Below, one piece after another: positions 36,811-48,640 of a stretch of DNA of 64,000 nucleotides. Every line of letters begins with the position of its first letter. Position 1 is the stretch's first letter. Origin of the DNA: Camarhynchus parvulus. Its lineage: Eukaryota > Chordata > Aves > Passeriformes > Thraupidae. The position numbers were made by a program, and so were the translations under genes. The notes under the pieces were generated by a model that had not been told where the DNA came from, did no database searches, and worked only from the letters and a program-made list of their open reading frames with translations. Where the stretch lies: contig NC_044576.1 in assembly GCF_901933205.1 (NCBI RefSeq), forward strand, positions 10,759,024-10,823,023, in the 5' to 3' direction.

Positions 36811-37683
36811 GTAAGTTTCTGGAGAGCCTTTCTGCTACAGCTCAAACACAGTTCTCATCTTTTTGTAAAGTTTGATGCCCCAAAGTTTTCAAGTACCTCA
36901 ATGGAGTAGTTACCCCCATGAAGGCTGTGAGTTTTCAGAATTTTTGAAATTTTTGATTTTTTTTTTATTTTTTAAAATGAAATCTAATTTCAATATGTTA
37001 GTTTAAATAGATAGAATTCTGAAAAATATGAAATAGATCCCCAACAGCTTTCATGCATACAAGAGAAGACCTAAAAAGTAATCATCATTTTCACACAACA
37101 TTTTCTAATCTTATTTTTGATAACCATAGGCTACATCACAGCTCTTCAAGCACACAGGAATTGCCTAGCAAATGACAGCTAACTAAGGTCACAGGAAGAT
37201 TTACTGTCATTAATATCACCTCACAGTAAGAGGGAATGTTCTTTTCCTGTTAGTGAGTCACCAAACACAGTTTCTGTTTGTCTAAAAGTGATAAGAGCAG
37301 CATACAAGAAAGTTAATTTTCACTGATGACAGAGTGAATGGAGACTCATGTAGCTGACAAATCTCAATGTAAAATCCAAGCAGGAATGCTAAAGTATTGA
37401 ATTTGTTACTGAGATGCAGTACAGGCATAATGGGGACATCATTTATGCAATGTAATAAATAATGTTACATATGATATATTGGCAATATATGAAGCCATGT
37501 GCACATTTATACCAAGTGACAGCCCAGGGACAGGTAGATTAGAGTCTGAAATTACCAGCAGGATCCATCTGTTCACTTACACCTTTGTCCACTGTTCTCT
37601 CTTTACCACTCTGTTTCTATTGATCTCACTTTGAATATTAGGATGCTCAAGCATTTCTCCTGCCTGTATATCATCCATTTCAG

Positions 37684-38055
37684 GTGATGGTTATGCTGAG
37701 CTTCTATTTATTCTATAGCATTACTCTCTGCTGACTTCCTTGGAGAAGCAAGCAGCCCAGCAGCTTGCCAATGAAGTGCTTTTGATGTTTCAAGTCACCT
37801 TCAAAAATATCAGGTTTTAATAATTTTCCACTAGCACTCCTGCCTTTTGGGAACAGGAGGATGAAGAGGACCCAGAAACACAATACATCTCAATTACTTT
37901 CAGCACAGCAGAGCAGAGTGGCAGCTTCTGGGAGCCTGCTAGCAAGGCCACCTTATTTCCCAAGTGTGAGAACACTGCATACGAATGCATGGCTAATTTG
38001 CCAATTTGCTTTGATGTCAGTGCAGCTGAGTGCTGCTGTTCCAAATGAAGAGTTT
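37684..38055 (+). pseudogene. Collectin CRD exon relic, plus-strand copy B
   Basis: Opens after acceptor tatatcatccatttcag and runs 372 nt, against 377 nt for the live CRD exon. One frame is open from 37,881 and reads QYISITFSTAEQSGSFWEP, continuing without a stop to ENTAYEC at 37,986. Tyr to Cys is 34 codons against 38 in the live CRD (YLGIT…EKC), and YISIT…EQSGSF resembles SP-D's FLSMTDSKTEGKF. SADFLGE upstream matches copy A and the live KADFVS. Stops and frameshifts elsewhere make it a pseudogene. DNA similarity to 30,312-30,667 is visible throughout. Confidence 0.58.
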
Positions 38056-41000
38056 ATAAAGGGGTTTCCAGCTCTGTTGCTCTTAAAGATCTAGGGCTGC
38101 AGGATCAAATGTGTCCTGGAACCAGATACCCCATGAGATGGCCTTTGCACCAATGCTCTTATTACTAAGATCCTGAAGAATTACTTCTGTCAGATCTCTG
38201 AGAAAGCTGCAGTAACTCTGGGAAATGTTTTTTTCCTAGGAGGAATAGTGCATTTCTTGTACACAATAATTTGCTGTTGTTTATGCCATCAGTAATCACC
38301 ATTGGGCATGCATCCCTCAGCTGAGGGTAAAACAAAACCTGTCCAAATCACCGCCCAACCAAGCTTGGTGTGGTTCTGCTTTCAAAAGGCAGCTGCTTGA
38401 GGGAAGCATCTAGCAGAATGCCCTGCCTATGCTTCATCAGTCCCTCCTGTCTAAACAAGGACCTTATCTCAACCTGGAAAGAGGAATTGGGCCTTTCTTC
38501 CCCTTATATCAGGTTTGTTTACCTTGTCTGCCTACACTTTGTATGGGCCTTTTTGTTCCTGTAAGGAAAGGCTGACCCCTGCCACCCAGCTCTTCTCATG
38601 TCTGTGACTGCTCTGCTTTGTGCTCCGCACAGTCCATGTTTTCTAAAGAGAACCTCAACACTTCATGACCCAGCGAGTTGAATCAGAAAAGCTGAAGAGA
38701 ACAGTGCAAATGAAGTAAATAATTAATCTCACAACTTTGCAAACATTTGCAGCTTTCTCTTAAAACTACTAGGGTGCAGATTATAACTAATAAAAGGAAA
38801 CCCTGGTCTTTTGCTACAAATGCAAAGTATAATATTTGATACCTATGGATCTTAACTGGAATTCCAGGACTGAATATATTCAAGAAGTTCAGACATTTGC
38901 ATTTAGATCCTGCTTGAATAAATTCCTATGATTGCTGAGTGGCCCTTTAAGTCTTCCTTTTGGCCTCAGTAAAATTATTTAAGTGCAAATGAGGCATTGC
39001 TTTCTGTGCAGTTTTCCCAGACAGATTTTGGAAAGTTACCTGATGGAAAGAGGTAAAACAGTGAAAAGACTTCAATGCTATGCATTGATTCCTTCTTTCA
39101 TCACAGAATAATATACACAGAAATCAATTTTCCACATGCACCAAACAACTGACCAAGCACTGACCTAGATATACCAGAAATAAATAAATTATCATTTCAG
39201 AAGAAAATTCAGTCTCTCTTCTGAAATAAAATTAACCCCTAATACTGCATTTATTAAGGGGGTTTCTGTGGTAAATAGCAGCTGCTATATGTCACTATTT
39301 GGAATCACAGATTTTATTACCTTATTTCAGAATGTATTGAGTTTATTGGAAAATGTGATGATATTCTATTTATAGCTGTGCCATGATGATGAAGTGGCAT
39401 TACTGTAAGGTATAATTATGGTGAGTTACTATTGGCCTTATTAGAAGCATGTCTTGACTTTAGTCTCTATTACTAGCTGAGCTTGGAGGTTCCTCTGACT
39501 GGAAAATTGCTGTTTTATCTTGGTCTGCCTATCGTTATTATCCTGCTCACCATTTCTGCTGTTCTCAAGAATTCTGCAAAGTGCAAACATTTATTTCCTT
39601 TTTCCTTATATTTGCAAAGAATAGCATCAGATGGTTTTGCCAGTGACATTTTTAAAGAGAAAAATAGGAAAGCAAGGCAAAAAAAATTACTGAAATACCT
39701 GTCTTGAGAGGTTAATGGCAGGATTAAGAACTGGGTGCAAGTGTGGAATATTTAAAGGCATTTCTGCCATCCTCCCCAGGCTGCTTAGCAGGAAACCACA
39801 AGAACTGGTGTGAAGCCACATTGAGGGATGTGAAGCCATAACTGAGGTAGAATTTGTAATTATGAAAGGCTTTGGGGAAGGGCTAATGCAGTGACTGATT
39901 TGTGAGGCAGAAGGGCAAATTTGCCTCCTCTCCTGCCACGGAAGCTGCAGTGGCGCTGCATGAGACTGCTTGTCTGTGACCAGATATTGCGGCTCCCTCA
40001 TGGTTCCCGTGGCCCCTTCAGCTGCCTGCCAGCATGGATGGACAGAGGTGCCACCACCAGTGTCCAGAGCTGAGGCAGGGGTGGCAAGTCTTGCTTGCTT
40101 GAATCAGAAAGGTTCAACTTTTCCTGCCTAATTAGCTTCAGTGGAGCTGTAAAGCACAGTGCCTCAAGGTTGGCTTTGAAGGCATTATTCTTCTAGCCTT
40201 CCTTCAGGCAGAGAGATGGATTATGTGACTTTTCATAACCCTTAGTAACCCTCTCTTCTACACTTTTTTTTCCCCACTGGTTTAATGCCTTAATAGTACT
40301 TTCTTGCAAGCAGCTTCATTTCATGAGTACTCAATCTCTTATGACACATGCATTTGCATTAGAGTTCTATTTTTTCCTCAGCTTGGTAGTGGGAAATTTT
40401 CAGACCTTCTCTGAAGTTAAATTTCCTTCTTCTAGCCTTCTAGAAACATAAGATTTCTGCAGAATTTAACAGGAGTCAGAATAATGGGTTTTTATGGGTC
40501 CAGAAAGATGTAATTGACTGAGCAGCTTCTTTTAGTTCTAACACAAGCATTTCTAATTACCTTAATCATGAGCAGAAATCCTTTAACTGTAGGTCATTTT
40601 GAGCATGCTTGGTAAGGATGGTGCCTGAGCATTCCCAAATAGCTAATGAATTGTTAGTTACAACTTAGACTAAAAATCGTTTTTAAGTCTATAGAATTTC
40701 CCCTTTTTTTGGCCTTTAATTTCCTCCTGGCTTGTATTCTAGGAAAAAACAAAGAATTGAAATGCTCATAGTCTTCCCATCTTAATGTAAAATATTGAAC
40801 TGGGCTATGTGTCTTACAACACCATGTTTGCCTTAGAAAAAGGTATGAAGGATTAATGAAAAACCTTCTGAAACAACAGCACTAGTAACAGATTTAATTC
40901 ACTACCAGACCAGAGCCCATTTAATCATGGTAATCTAGAACTGAAAGAACCATAGAAGAATAGTTACCTGTGGAATATTCCATCCTCATTTTACATGCTG

Positions 41001-41195
41001 CCCTCATGTTCCTCTAGTCTTTTACCACAGAATCACATGAAATCAAGAGATTTTATAAACCTTCAGATCAGCAATGGTCACAAACATCCTTTTCATGCTT
41101 GGAAGGTTGAGGACTGTACTAAGCATAATTTTAAAGGAGAATAGTTGAACATAGTTACCAGTGAGATAAATTGTAGGAAAGCCACTTTACTGTAC
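38056..41195. other. Interval with no supported gene
   Basis: Collagen and neck exons of the MBL relic at 41.2 kb would be expected here on the minus strand, but I could not find them. A slightly GC-richer patch at 39,900-40,080 shows nothing convincing. Confidence 0.45.
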
Positions 41196-41347
41196 CTGGA
41201 TCCATTTTGATCCCCATTTCCTTTCTATTTCTGCTGTCTTTGCCTGGAATTGCATTCTGAGCAGGGCCACAGCCTGGAACATGTTTGCAGTGCTAGAGAT
41301 GCCACTCATTCCTGGGACTGAAGTGCTCAACACTGGCTCAGTCTGGC
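41196..41347 (-). pseudogene. Mannose-binding lectin first coding exon relic
   Basis: The minus strand reads CKHVPGCGPAQNAIPGKD, then SRNRKEMGIKMDPG. It matches human MBL2 exon 1 ([20 protein letters not shown], then GRDGTKGEKGEPG): two Cys six residues apart, PxxNxxPGKD, and collagen triplets. Several glycines have become Ser, Arg, Ala or Met by single-base changes. The segment ends with DPG at a donor (CCAG|GTACAG) in phase 1, exactly where MBL exon 1 ends. An AG acceptor (attaacccttgcag) opens the 152-nt segment, and stops lie upstream in this frame. A rival frame is open throughout (MFQAVALLRMQFQAK) but resembles no family I know. Confidence 0.68.
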
Positions 41348-44300
41348 CTGCAAGGGTTAATGACCAAATTATTGTCAAATTCCTCCCCCATGCCACTTTA
41401 TTGCATTTACATTTACCTAATTAATCTAAACAAATAATCTAATTTTTTTATGGCAAATAAATATATTGTATAAACAAAGGAACAGCAGCTGATAACTAAT
41501 TAACTGATATGTCTAATTCATGGCATAATAGAGACCAATGTATATCATAATCAGGCTTCTGGAGTACTTGATAATACCAGCAACAACGCTTGTGAAAGTT
41601 CTGCCCACACACATTCTACATTTAGGAGGGATTAAAAATATAATGAAAGCAAGGAAAATATTTCTGTGGAATGCAAGAATTCTGGCTCATGTCTCTGTCA
41701 GAGTCAATTTGCATGATGCTGAACTTAGCAGTAAATACAAAATCTGAAATACAAACAGAAAACATTTTTCTTTTGCAATATATTCTCCTCAAGTTCATGG
41801 TCTTCAGATCCCATCTGGATTTCCCAGCATTTTTTGCCCACTCCCAGCTGTCATTTTATCATCTGTTGTATAAAGCAGATATTTAATTATGGGCTGCTGT
41901 GAAAGACATTCAACAGAGATATCCCTACCTACAGCAGAGTTGTGAAAGAACTAATGATGCTTCTTTTCAGTTTCATACACCATTTTTCCCTGATCAAAAT
42001 ATCAGGTTTCATTATTTCACTAATTGATAGCCCAATACTCAGAAATATCAGAGCTATCAGAGCCGAATAATCAAAATATTATTAGGGCTTTATAAGGCTG
42101 TCTACCACAACTAGTCATTAGAGGACTTCAGCTGTGTCTTCCAACTATTTCCACATACATCTAAATTGCAATGATTTAGTTCTTGAGCCCTGATTAATAA
42201 AAGCAGGGTGTGCCAAGTTACTAACTCAGTTTCAGTAATTATGAGGCCTAAGAGAAAGATTTTGAAAAATGACAGAGAAGCTGATTTTTCTTAACCCAGT
42301 TTAAGAGGAATAAAAATCTTGGCAGTATATGAAGCTAGCACTACTCAAGCACTGAAAAATCAGATTTTATACTGTTTATCAGAGGAGAATATTGACCCCA
42401 AGTAATTCCTGTGGCCTCAGGGGAGACAGTGCTTTACAGGCTGCCCTCCAATATCTGGTTACAGGGAGTCTAAACACAAGAGTTACTACCTTCTAAAATC
42501 TGACAGAAATGACAAGCCTGAATTCATTTTTAACAAGTTTGTTAGTATTAGGTGTAGATTAGATCTTAACCTCTTTCTATTTCTTCCTTATATTAGTCTC
42601 ATATCTGATTTAGGGTTAAAATCATCTTCTCATTAGGGATCATATTTTCAGGGTAACCTGGAGTGTTTCTAATTTTGCTTTAATATGTTCAAAGACCTTG
42701 CAAGGGTAGGTTAGCATTCTCATAAAAATGTCTGGGTGTCCCTCCTCTGTTATGCCATTGTAAAGCCACTGACTTTAAAGAAACACTATGGAGACTCTAG
42801 TTTAAAGAAATGTACTTCAGTCTCCAAGCAGCTCCAACAGCACCACAAGGCTGAATTCTAATACTTACCTGAGTTTTCTAGCGGGTTAGAAGACACTAAA
42901 GCTTGGGCAACCAGCTTTACATTAGCCAGAAATAGTTCTCAAATAAAAATCTGCAAAGAATGTTTATGATGGGGTCAGAAATATGCCAGCAACGTATTTT
43001 TCTATTTATGTATTCTTGAGCAAAAGATTTAAACAGATTTATGGCACTACATAATTTAAATAGCAATCATTTGGATCCACTTAAGAAGTTAGAGCCATGA
43101 ATAAACATAAAATAAATAATTGCATATCCAAACATATCTTTTCTCCTTTAAAGCAACCATTTCTTCATTAGTACACAAACACTGGGCTGCTTGAAAGTCT
43201 GAGCAGGATTAGGGCTGGCAGTGTTCCTCCAGGGACTGCACCAGGACAGGAGGATGTGAAGCTGGTGGTAGCAGCATCATTCAGCTGCTGCTTGAGCTGG
43301 GGATCTGGGTGCAACATAAGGCACATGCATCTTTCAAAATGCCCAAGGGCAAGCTAAACATCTACACTAGGAATTATTGTGTTGCATGCATACATACAAA
43401 CAGAACTTTCACCACTCATACAGCTTTTACTCCTTGCTCTTTCAGACAGGTCCTGTTAAATTTTAAATGTTTGAACACTTCCTCAGATTTGGACATTGCC
43501 ACTCTATGTCTGTAGAAAGAGACACTTTGTTGAATTTGTCCTCTAAATCGTTAATAATTTGTACTAAAATGGGGGCACATTTTTAGCACTGGAACATCCT
43601 TTTCCTGTCCTGCCATTTCCATGGTACAGAGCTATTTGTACAACCACAATCTTTAGGTAGGCAGTAATTTTTAAGAAAATGAAATGCTGTATTTGTAGCC
43701 TCACACTACACAAATTAAACCCAAGATTTTTTGCAATATTTATGCTTGGCAGTCACAATTGCATACTTATCCAATGAAAAAATTTGTGTCAGCTCTAACA
43801 GTCATTTATGTCTCAGGTTTTCTGTTTTAATAGCACAAATACAGGAAAGGAGAAGAATTAAAAACCAGTGCTAGTGTTCAAAACAAGGTATGAACACATA
43901 CTGCATTAAAAGGGTTCCATGATTAATATCTAAAATACAAATGTTTGAAGAAACAAAACTTTGGGAAATTATGTACTGCATTATCTTTAAAAAACTTAAT
44001 TAAGTGAGAGATAAAAGAAGTAATTTTTAAATTTTGTAATAAAAGATCCTCAGAATAACCCCTTTTCCTTAGAATCAGGCTCTTCATTCATGCACATGTA
44101 CACCATGGATGAATTAACAGGAGCTTTGGTGGTGTCCTAGCTGTGCCAGTCTACAGGAAGCAGGAATGGCACCTGCCATACATGAAATTATGACAAGAGA
44201 GATCAAAACTAATGTAAAGCTTAGTATTGACACAGGAAGGAAGGAAGGAAAAAGCACCCTGCACTGATTGCTGCTTCATGTGCTGCAGGTTGTTCTGTAT

Positions 44301-47300
44301 GCCACCTGGCTGTTCAACAATGAGGAGCACTTATTTACAAAGGTCACAGAATCTCCTCAAAGTACTTCAATTGGTGTGGGATTGCTACTCTCATTTAAAT
44401 TAGTTGTTTTGTTACTACCCTCTTTTTGTATAAAACACAGACTAGGCTGGGATTGAATAGGGCCATCCCTTGCCTGTCCTCCCTCCTTCCCTTCACACTC
44501 TGCTCTAAAGATGCACAAAGACTAAAAAAAGAAAAATTATGGATATATATATAAATGCATATAGACATTAAAGGAAGTTGCTAGAAGGCTTATGCTTTGA
44601 CAGAATCTCATTACCCTGGGATTTCACAAGGGCTGACCCTTAAGAACAGACTTTAACACTGCTCTTGTCAAATGTTTCCCACTGGAACTTTTTCTTTATT
44701 TTTCAGCCTCTGACAGCCTTTAAGAAATCTAAATTCTATAGCTCTCCAGATAACAAACCAGGCTACAACCTGACCTCACTAAGAGCAGCAATTAGGAAGT
44801 GAGAAAGCTGAGTTTATGGTAACAGAAACTTTTTTAGGAGAAACCCAGGAGGACAAACACTAGTATCAAGAGTTAATCTTGTCAGTCCAGCACCTTTCCT
44901 TAAACTCAAAGAGAAAGACCACCCTATTTCTATTTCCAGTTACCAATAGATTTCAAATAGAGATTACAGGATTGTTGCTACCTGTTCCATAGAAAGGACA
45001 CTGCTTTTCAATTCTTTGTTTTCCCTTACAGCAGTGACTGGCAAAAGCTAAAAGATCACATAGGGCAACTAAAATAGTGCTTTTTCTTCCAGGCAGAGAA
45101 TGAGGAAGAAAGAGGGAGAGATATCTGTGCAGGACAGTTTATAAGACTGAAATACCTCAGCAATGTTGGCTCTCTGAGCTATATTGAGGCCAAGACCTTT
45201 TGAGCAGGGCCCATAATCCTTGGGTCATTGACCAGCTTTACCTCCCACAGCTTATAAACACTTTCTTGATCCCCCCTCTCTGATCAAGGCCTCAGACTCA
45301 GTAAAACCCTTTCCATCAAATCTTTTCCACTGTTTCTTTTCCCTCCCCTGCATTTGCCCAAAATTCCCCCTTACCCTATACAGCCAGTACAGAGTATATT
45401 GCAGTATTTTGTTCAATATGTTTTAAGTAATGCATATGATATTGCTGACTTAAATCAAAATTACATGTACTCCTCAGTTACTCAATGAGGTCATGCTTCC
45501 TACAGGTATTTGGTACTCAGCAGGACATTTGTTATGATTCAGTCCATTCTACCCTCAGGCTTTTACTCACAGGATAGACAGCATTTCACTCAGTACTCCT
45601 ATAATACTCTATCAAATGAATCCTTTCATCCCAAAAAAAAAAATGGACAGAATTAATATTTTGAGCTTAACACGTCATTTCTTTTTCCTACGGCTGCAAG
45701 TTAAGGAAAGTCCTAGAGGACTTAGAGGGACCATTAACTATAAAAAGTCAACACCAGGGTTCTATTTCAAGCCAAAACTAAAAGATCAAGTGGATAAAAT
45801 CATCCCCCAGGTGAAACACTTCAATACAAATGAGGAGAAGCAGAGTATTCTGCTGCCCAATCGTCTGATGACTGTATGACTGTAACTTCCACCTGTGCCT
45901 TGCTGAATTCTGGCAGAGGGCTGCACTGCTCAGTCTATTATTGCTCAGCCAGCAGAATGACTTTGTTATGGCAGGGGATGTGGGGCAGCTTCTCCAACAA
46001 AGGCAGGTATCAGAGCAAATTGGTAACTGAAGAAACAGGGCTTGAATGAGCTTATGACCTGCTTATCTATGGGCAGACAATGCATCAAATAGGGATTGGA
46101 GTAATTTGTTCTGTAGGATATTTAGATTTTTATTCAGCGCATATCACTGCCTCGTGAATCAACTGTGTTTTCTTACCTTGATGTACTGGGAAAATGAAGC
46201 ATTTTCTGTTTAATAAGAAAGAAAGGTATTTCTACTGCCATATAAAAATAGTAGAGATGAATTAAACATTATACCTTAAATAAAGTGTATTCCAGACAAA
46301 GCATACTGTACAACATTCATGCTTAGGTGGTATGTCATGAATCAGCAGCTTTAAATCCTTCCTTTGAAAATATTTGCTGGTACTTTGTTTCTTTGAGTGA
46401 AATATGCTTTTAGATGCAATTTAATGGTTGAAGATTGTGCATGTCTCTTCAGTATAAGCAAGCCAGAATTTTATTATTTAACTATGTCCTTTAATTATAG
46501 GATTAATCTTCAAAGCATTGTGAAGTACATTTGCAAAGTCACAGAGAGAATAAAAGGCTTACAGAGGATAAAAACCTCACAGAGCATAAGAGGTAGCAAT
46601 GGTATAAGTGAATGGTGATAATGAAAAGATACACATATGCTCCAGCTCTACTTATACACTAAGATTACAAGGCATGGGGATGAAGGAACTGTGATGTTTT
46701 TGTCCCTTTACACTGGCAAAGCTACTGTGGCAGCTGTCCTTACAAGGCTACTGGAACACTTTACAATCAGCTCTTTCCCAAAACTGCTTGCTGTGCATCA
46801 GCTGCCTGGGGTCATCCTCACTGGGGGAGCTGTGATGCATCACAAACCTCGAGTACACTTCTTTTTCAGTAGACTCAGGAGGCAGGAACTGATTTACTGT
46901 AGTGAATCCCACCATTATTTCAGACTATTAATTTAAAATCTCACAATTTTCCTTCACTTTTCAATAAGACATCTCAGATGACACTTGGTCATCCTGAACC
47001 CTCTGATTCCTCCAGTGGAGGAAAGAACATATTACAAGCTAATGTCAAAAACAGTTCAAAATTGGAACAAAACTATGTGATGTTGGAATATTTGTTCCAA
47101 CATCATGTTGCCATTTGGCATAAAAATAATATATTTAAAATCAACTGAATTTGTACTTGACCGACTAATAAAAGAAACAGGTCACTACTGGACTCCCTAA
47201 ATTTCATGTAATTAATAAATTATCTACCTTGAAAGGAAACAAGACAGTAATTTCTTTCAAATAAAGATATCAGATCTCTTCCTTTGTCTGTCACACTGCA

Positions 47301-47439
47301 GGTGTTTGAGCTCAGCACCTGTCATTACATTATGTAGGATTCTTTTTTATGTTATTTTTTGCTTCATTAAAAATTCTTCATTGATTCATAACAATCAATC
47401 TTTTGACAAGAAATCTAATCTAGTGGTATCAGGGACACT
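41348..47439. other. Non-coding, apparently gene-free interval
   Basis: AT-rich sequence with short open frames only. A (GGAA)n tract lies at 44,234-44,250. No exon, RNA gene or transposon ORF was recognised. Confidence 0.55.
44234..44250. repeat. Short (GGAA)n microsatellite
   Basis: aggaaggaaggaaggaa, four GGAA units. Simple repeat. Confidence 0.8.
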
Positions 47440-47590
47440 GAGCATAAGTTACCTGAAGATGCTGGTTAATTAGTCGCTGATGGATTAATATCTGTGCAAA
47501 TAATTAGCATAAAATACATGCAGTATAATCTAAAATAAGTGGCTCACTGGCCATATGTCTAGCTATGTACCTCATGCAGAATATACTTCT
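47440..47590. promoter_or_regulatory. Candidate conserved non-coding enhancer, homeodomain-rich
   Basis: About 150 bp dense in known-type motifs: ggttaattag (TAATTA homeodomain core), ggattaatat (bicoid/OTX-like GGATTA), gtgcaaataattag (POU/octamer-like next to TAATTA), then ctcactggccatatgt. No ORF explains it. The texture is that of vertebrate developmental enhancers, but conservation cannot be tested from one sequence. Confidence 0.3.
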
Positions 47591-48127
47591 AGACACTAAT
47601 ATTTCTTTTAGGTACAAAAATCAGTTCATTATTTTCCCTCTTAGGCATTAAAAAATTGTGACTAATGTCCAGAAGCTTGCAGTATTGTTTTTAAAATGTA
47701 AACAATTTTCTAAACACAATTCAAAGAAACTGCATTGATTAATTTTCTGTAAACTCTCAGAGTGCTCTGAAGTTCAATTGTCATAGTTACATGCTTCATA
47801 AAACAATATAAATCTTGGGAGAAAAAAAATCAGTAGGAGGGTGAATGGATCCAAATAATTTGGTCAAAGATCAGGGGGAATTCAGAGAGGCAGCCAGGGC
47901 AGGCAGGAGAGGATCTCTTGTGTTTAAAGCAATGCTGCCTACTTCCTTGATCTTAACACCACTGGAACGTGTGGTACCAACACCCCCACCTCTCCCTGAG
48001 CCCAGCAGCTCCTGGCTGGAGCCCTGCCTCTCTTCACACCCTGCTGCAGCCTCCAAACGCCCTGAGGAAGGGCAGTGACTACCCAGCAGCTACAGCTGCA
48101 TGAGCTGCTTGGTGCCACAGAGAGAAA

Positions 48128-48270
48128 CCCAAATGCGCCTGATGTATCCCAGCACCAGTGTTCCAAACCCAAAAGTGCCTGATGTATCCCAGCACCAGTG
48201 TTCCAAACCCAAATGTGCCTGACGCATCCCAGAATCAACATTCCAAACCCAAACGTTCCCGATGTATCCA
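48128..48270. repeat. 40-bp tandem minisatellite (3 full units plus partial)
   Basis: Units at 48128-48167, 48168-48207 and 48208-48247 and a partial to about 48270. Each begins cccaaa and contains tgcctgatgtatcccagc and gttccaaa. Units 1 and 2 differ at few bases; unit 3 is more diverged. The array runs straight into the CpG-rich block. Confidence 0.93.
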
Positions 48271-48640
48271 GCGCCGGGAGCGGGGCCGGCGGGGCCGCGA
48301 GGGGGAGCGGCAGCGCCGCGGTTCCGCAGCCCCGGGGAGCTCCGCATCCGCCGCCCGGCTGTCCCGCAATCCCCTCCCGGAGCTGCAGCCCCGGCGGTCC
48401 CGCGATCCCCTCCCGGAGCTGCAGCCCCGGCTGTCCCGCAATCCCCTCCCGGAGCTGCAGCCCCGGCTGTCCCGGAATCCCCTCCCGGAGCTGCAGCCCC
48501 GGCGGTCCCGCAGGCTGCAGGTTTGGGATGTCGGGCGGTGCCGCTGCCCTGCGGTGCCAGGGCCGCTCCCGGCTGGAAAAGCTGCCGTGGTGACAGCGGG
48601 AGAATCCAGCGGTGCACATCTGCCCGGGCAGGAGCAACGG
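48270..48640. other. CpG-rich block (CpG-island-like)
   Basis: About 370 bp of very high GC content and many CpGs inside an AT-rich desert. It contains the 36-bp minisatellite. It could be an orphan CpG island or promoter of an unannotated transcript, or only a GC-rich minisatellite. No splice-supported first exon was identified. Long open frames on both strands here follow from GC content and a repeat length divisible by three. Confidence 0.6.
48359..48520. repeat. 36-bp GC-rich tandem minisatellite (4 units plus partial)
   Basis: Units at 48359-48394, 48395-48430, 48431-48466 and 48467-48502 and a partial to 48520. The core is tcccctcccggagctgcagc. Units alternate ctgtcccgcaat with cggtcccgcgat. 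The 36-nt length is 12 codons, so every reading frame stays open across it; this does not imply coding. Confidence 0.95.

Noticed and set aside
39940..40030. GC-richer minus-strand patch with GPREP and GSR suggesting collagen
   Set aside because: Glycine spacing is not kept and there is a stop, so it does not support the missing MBL collagen exon.
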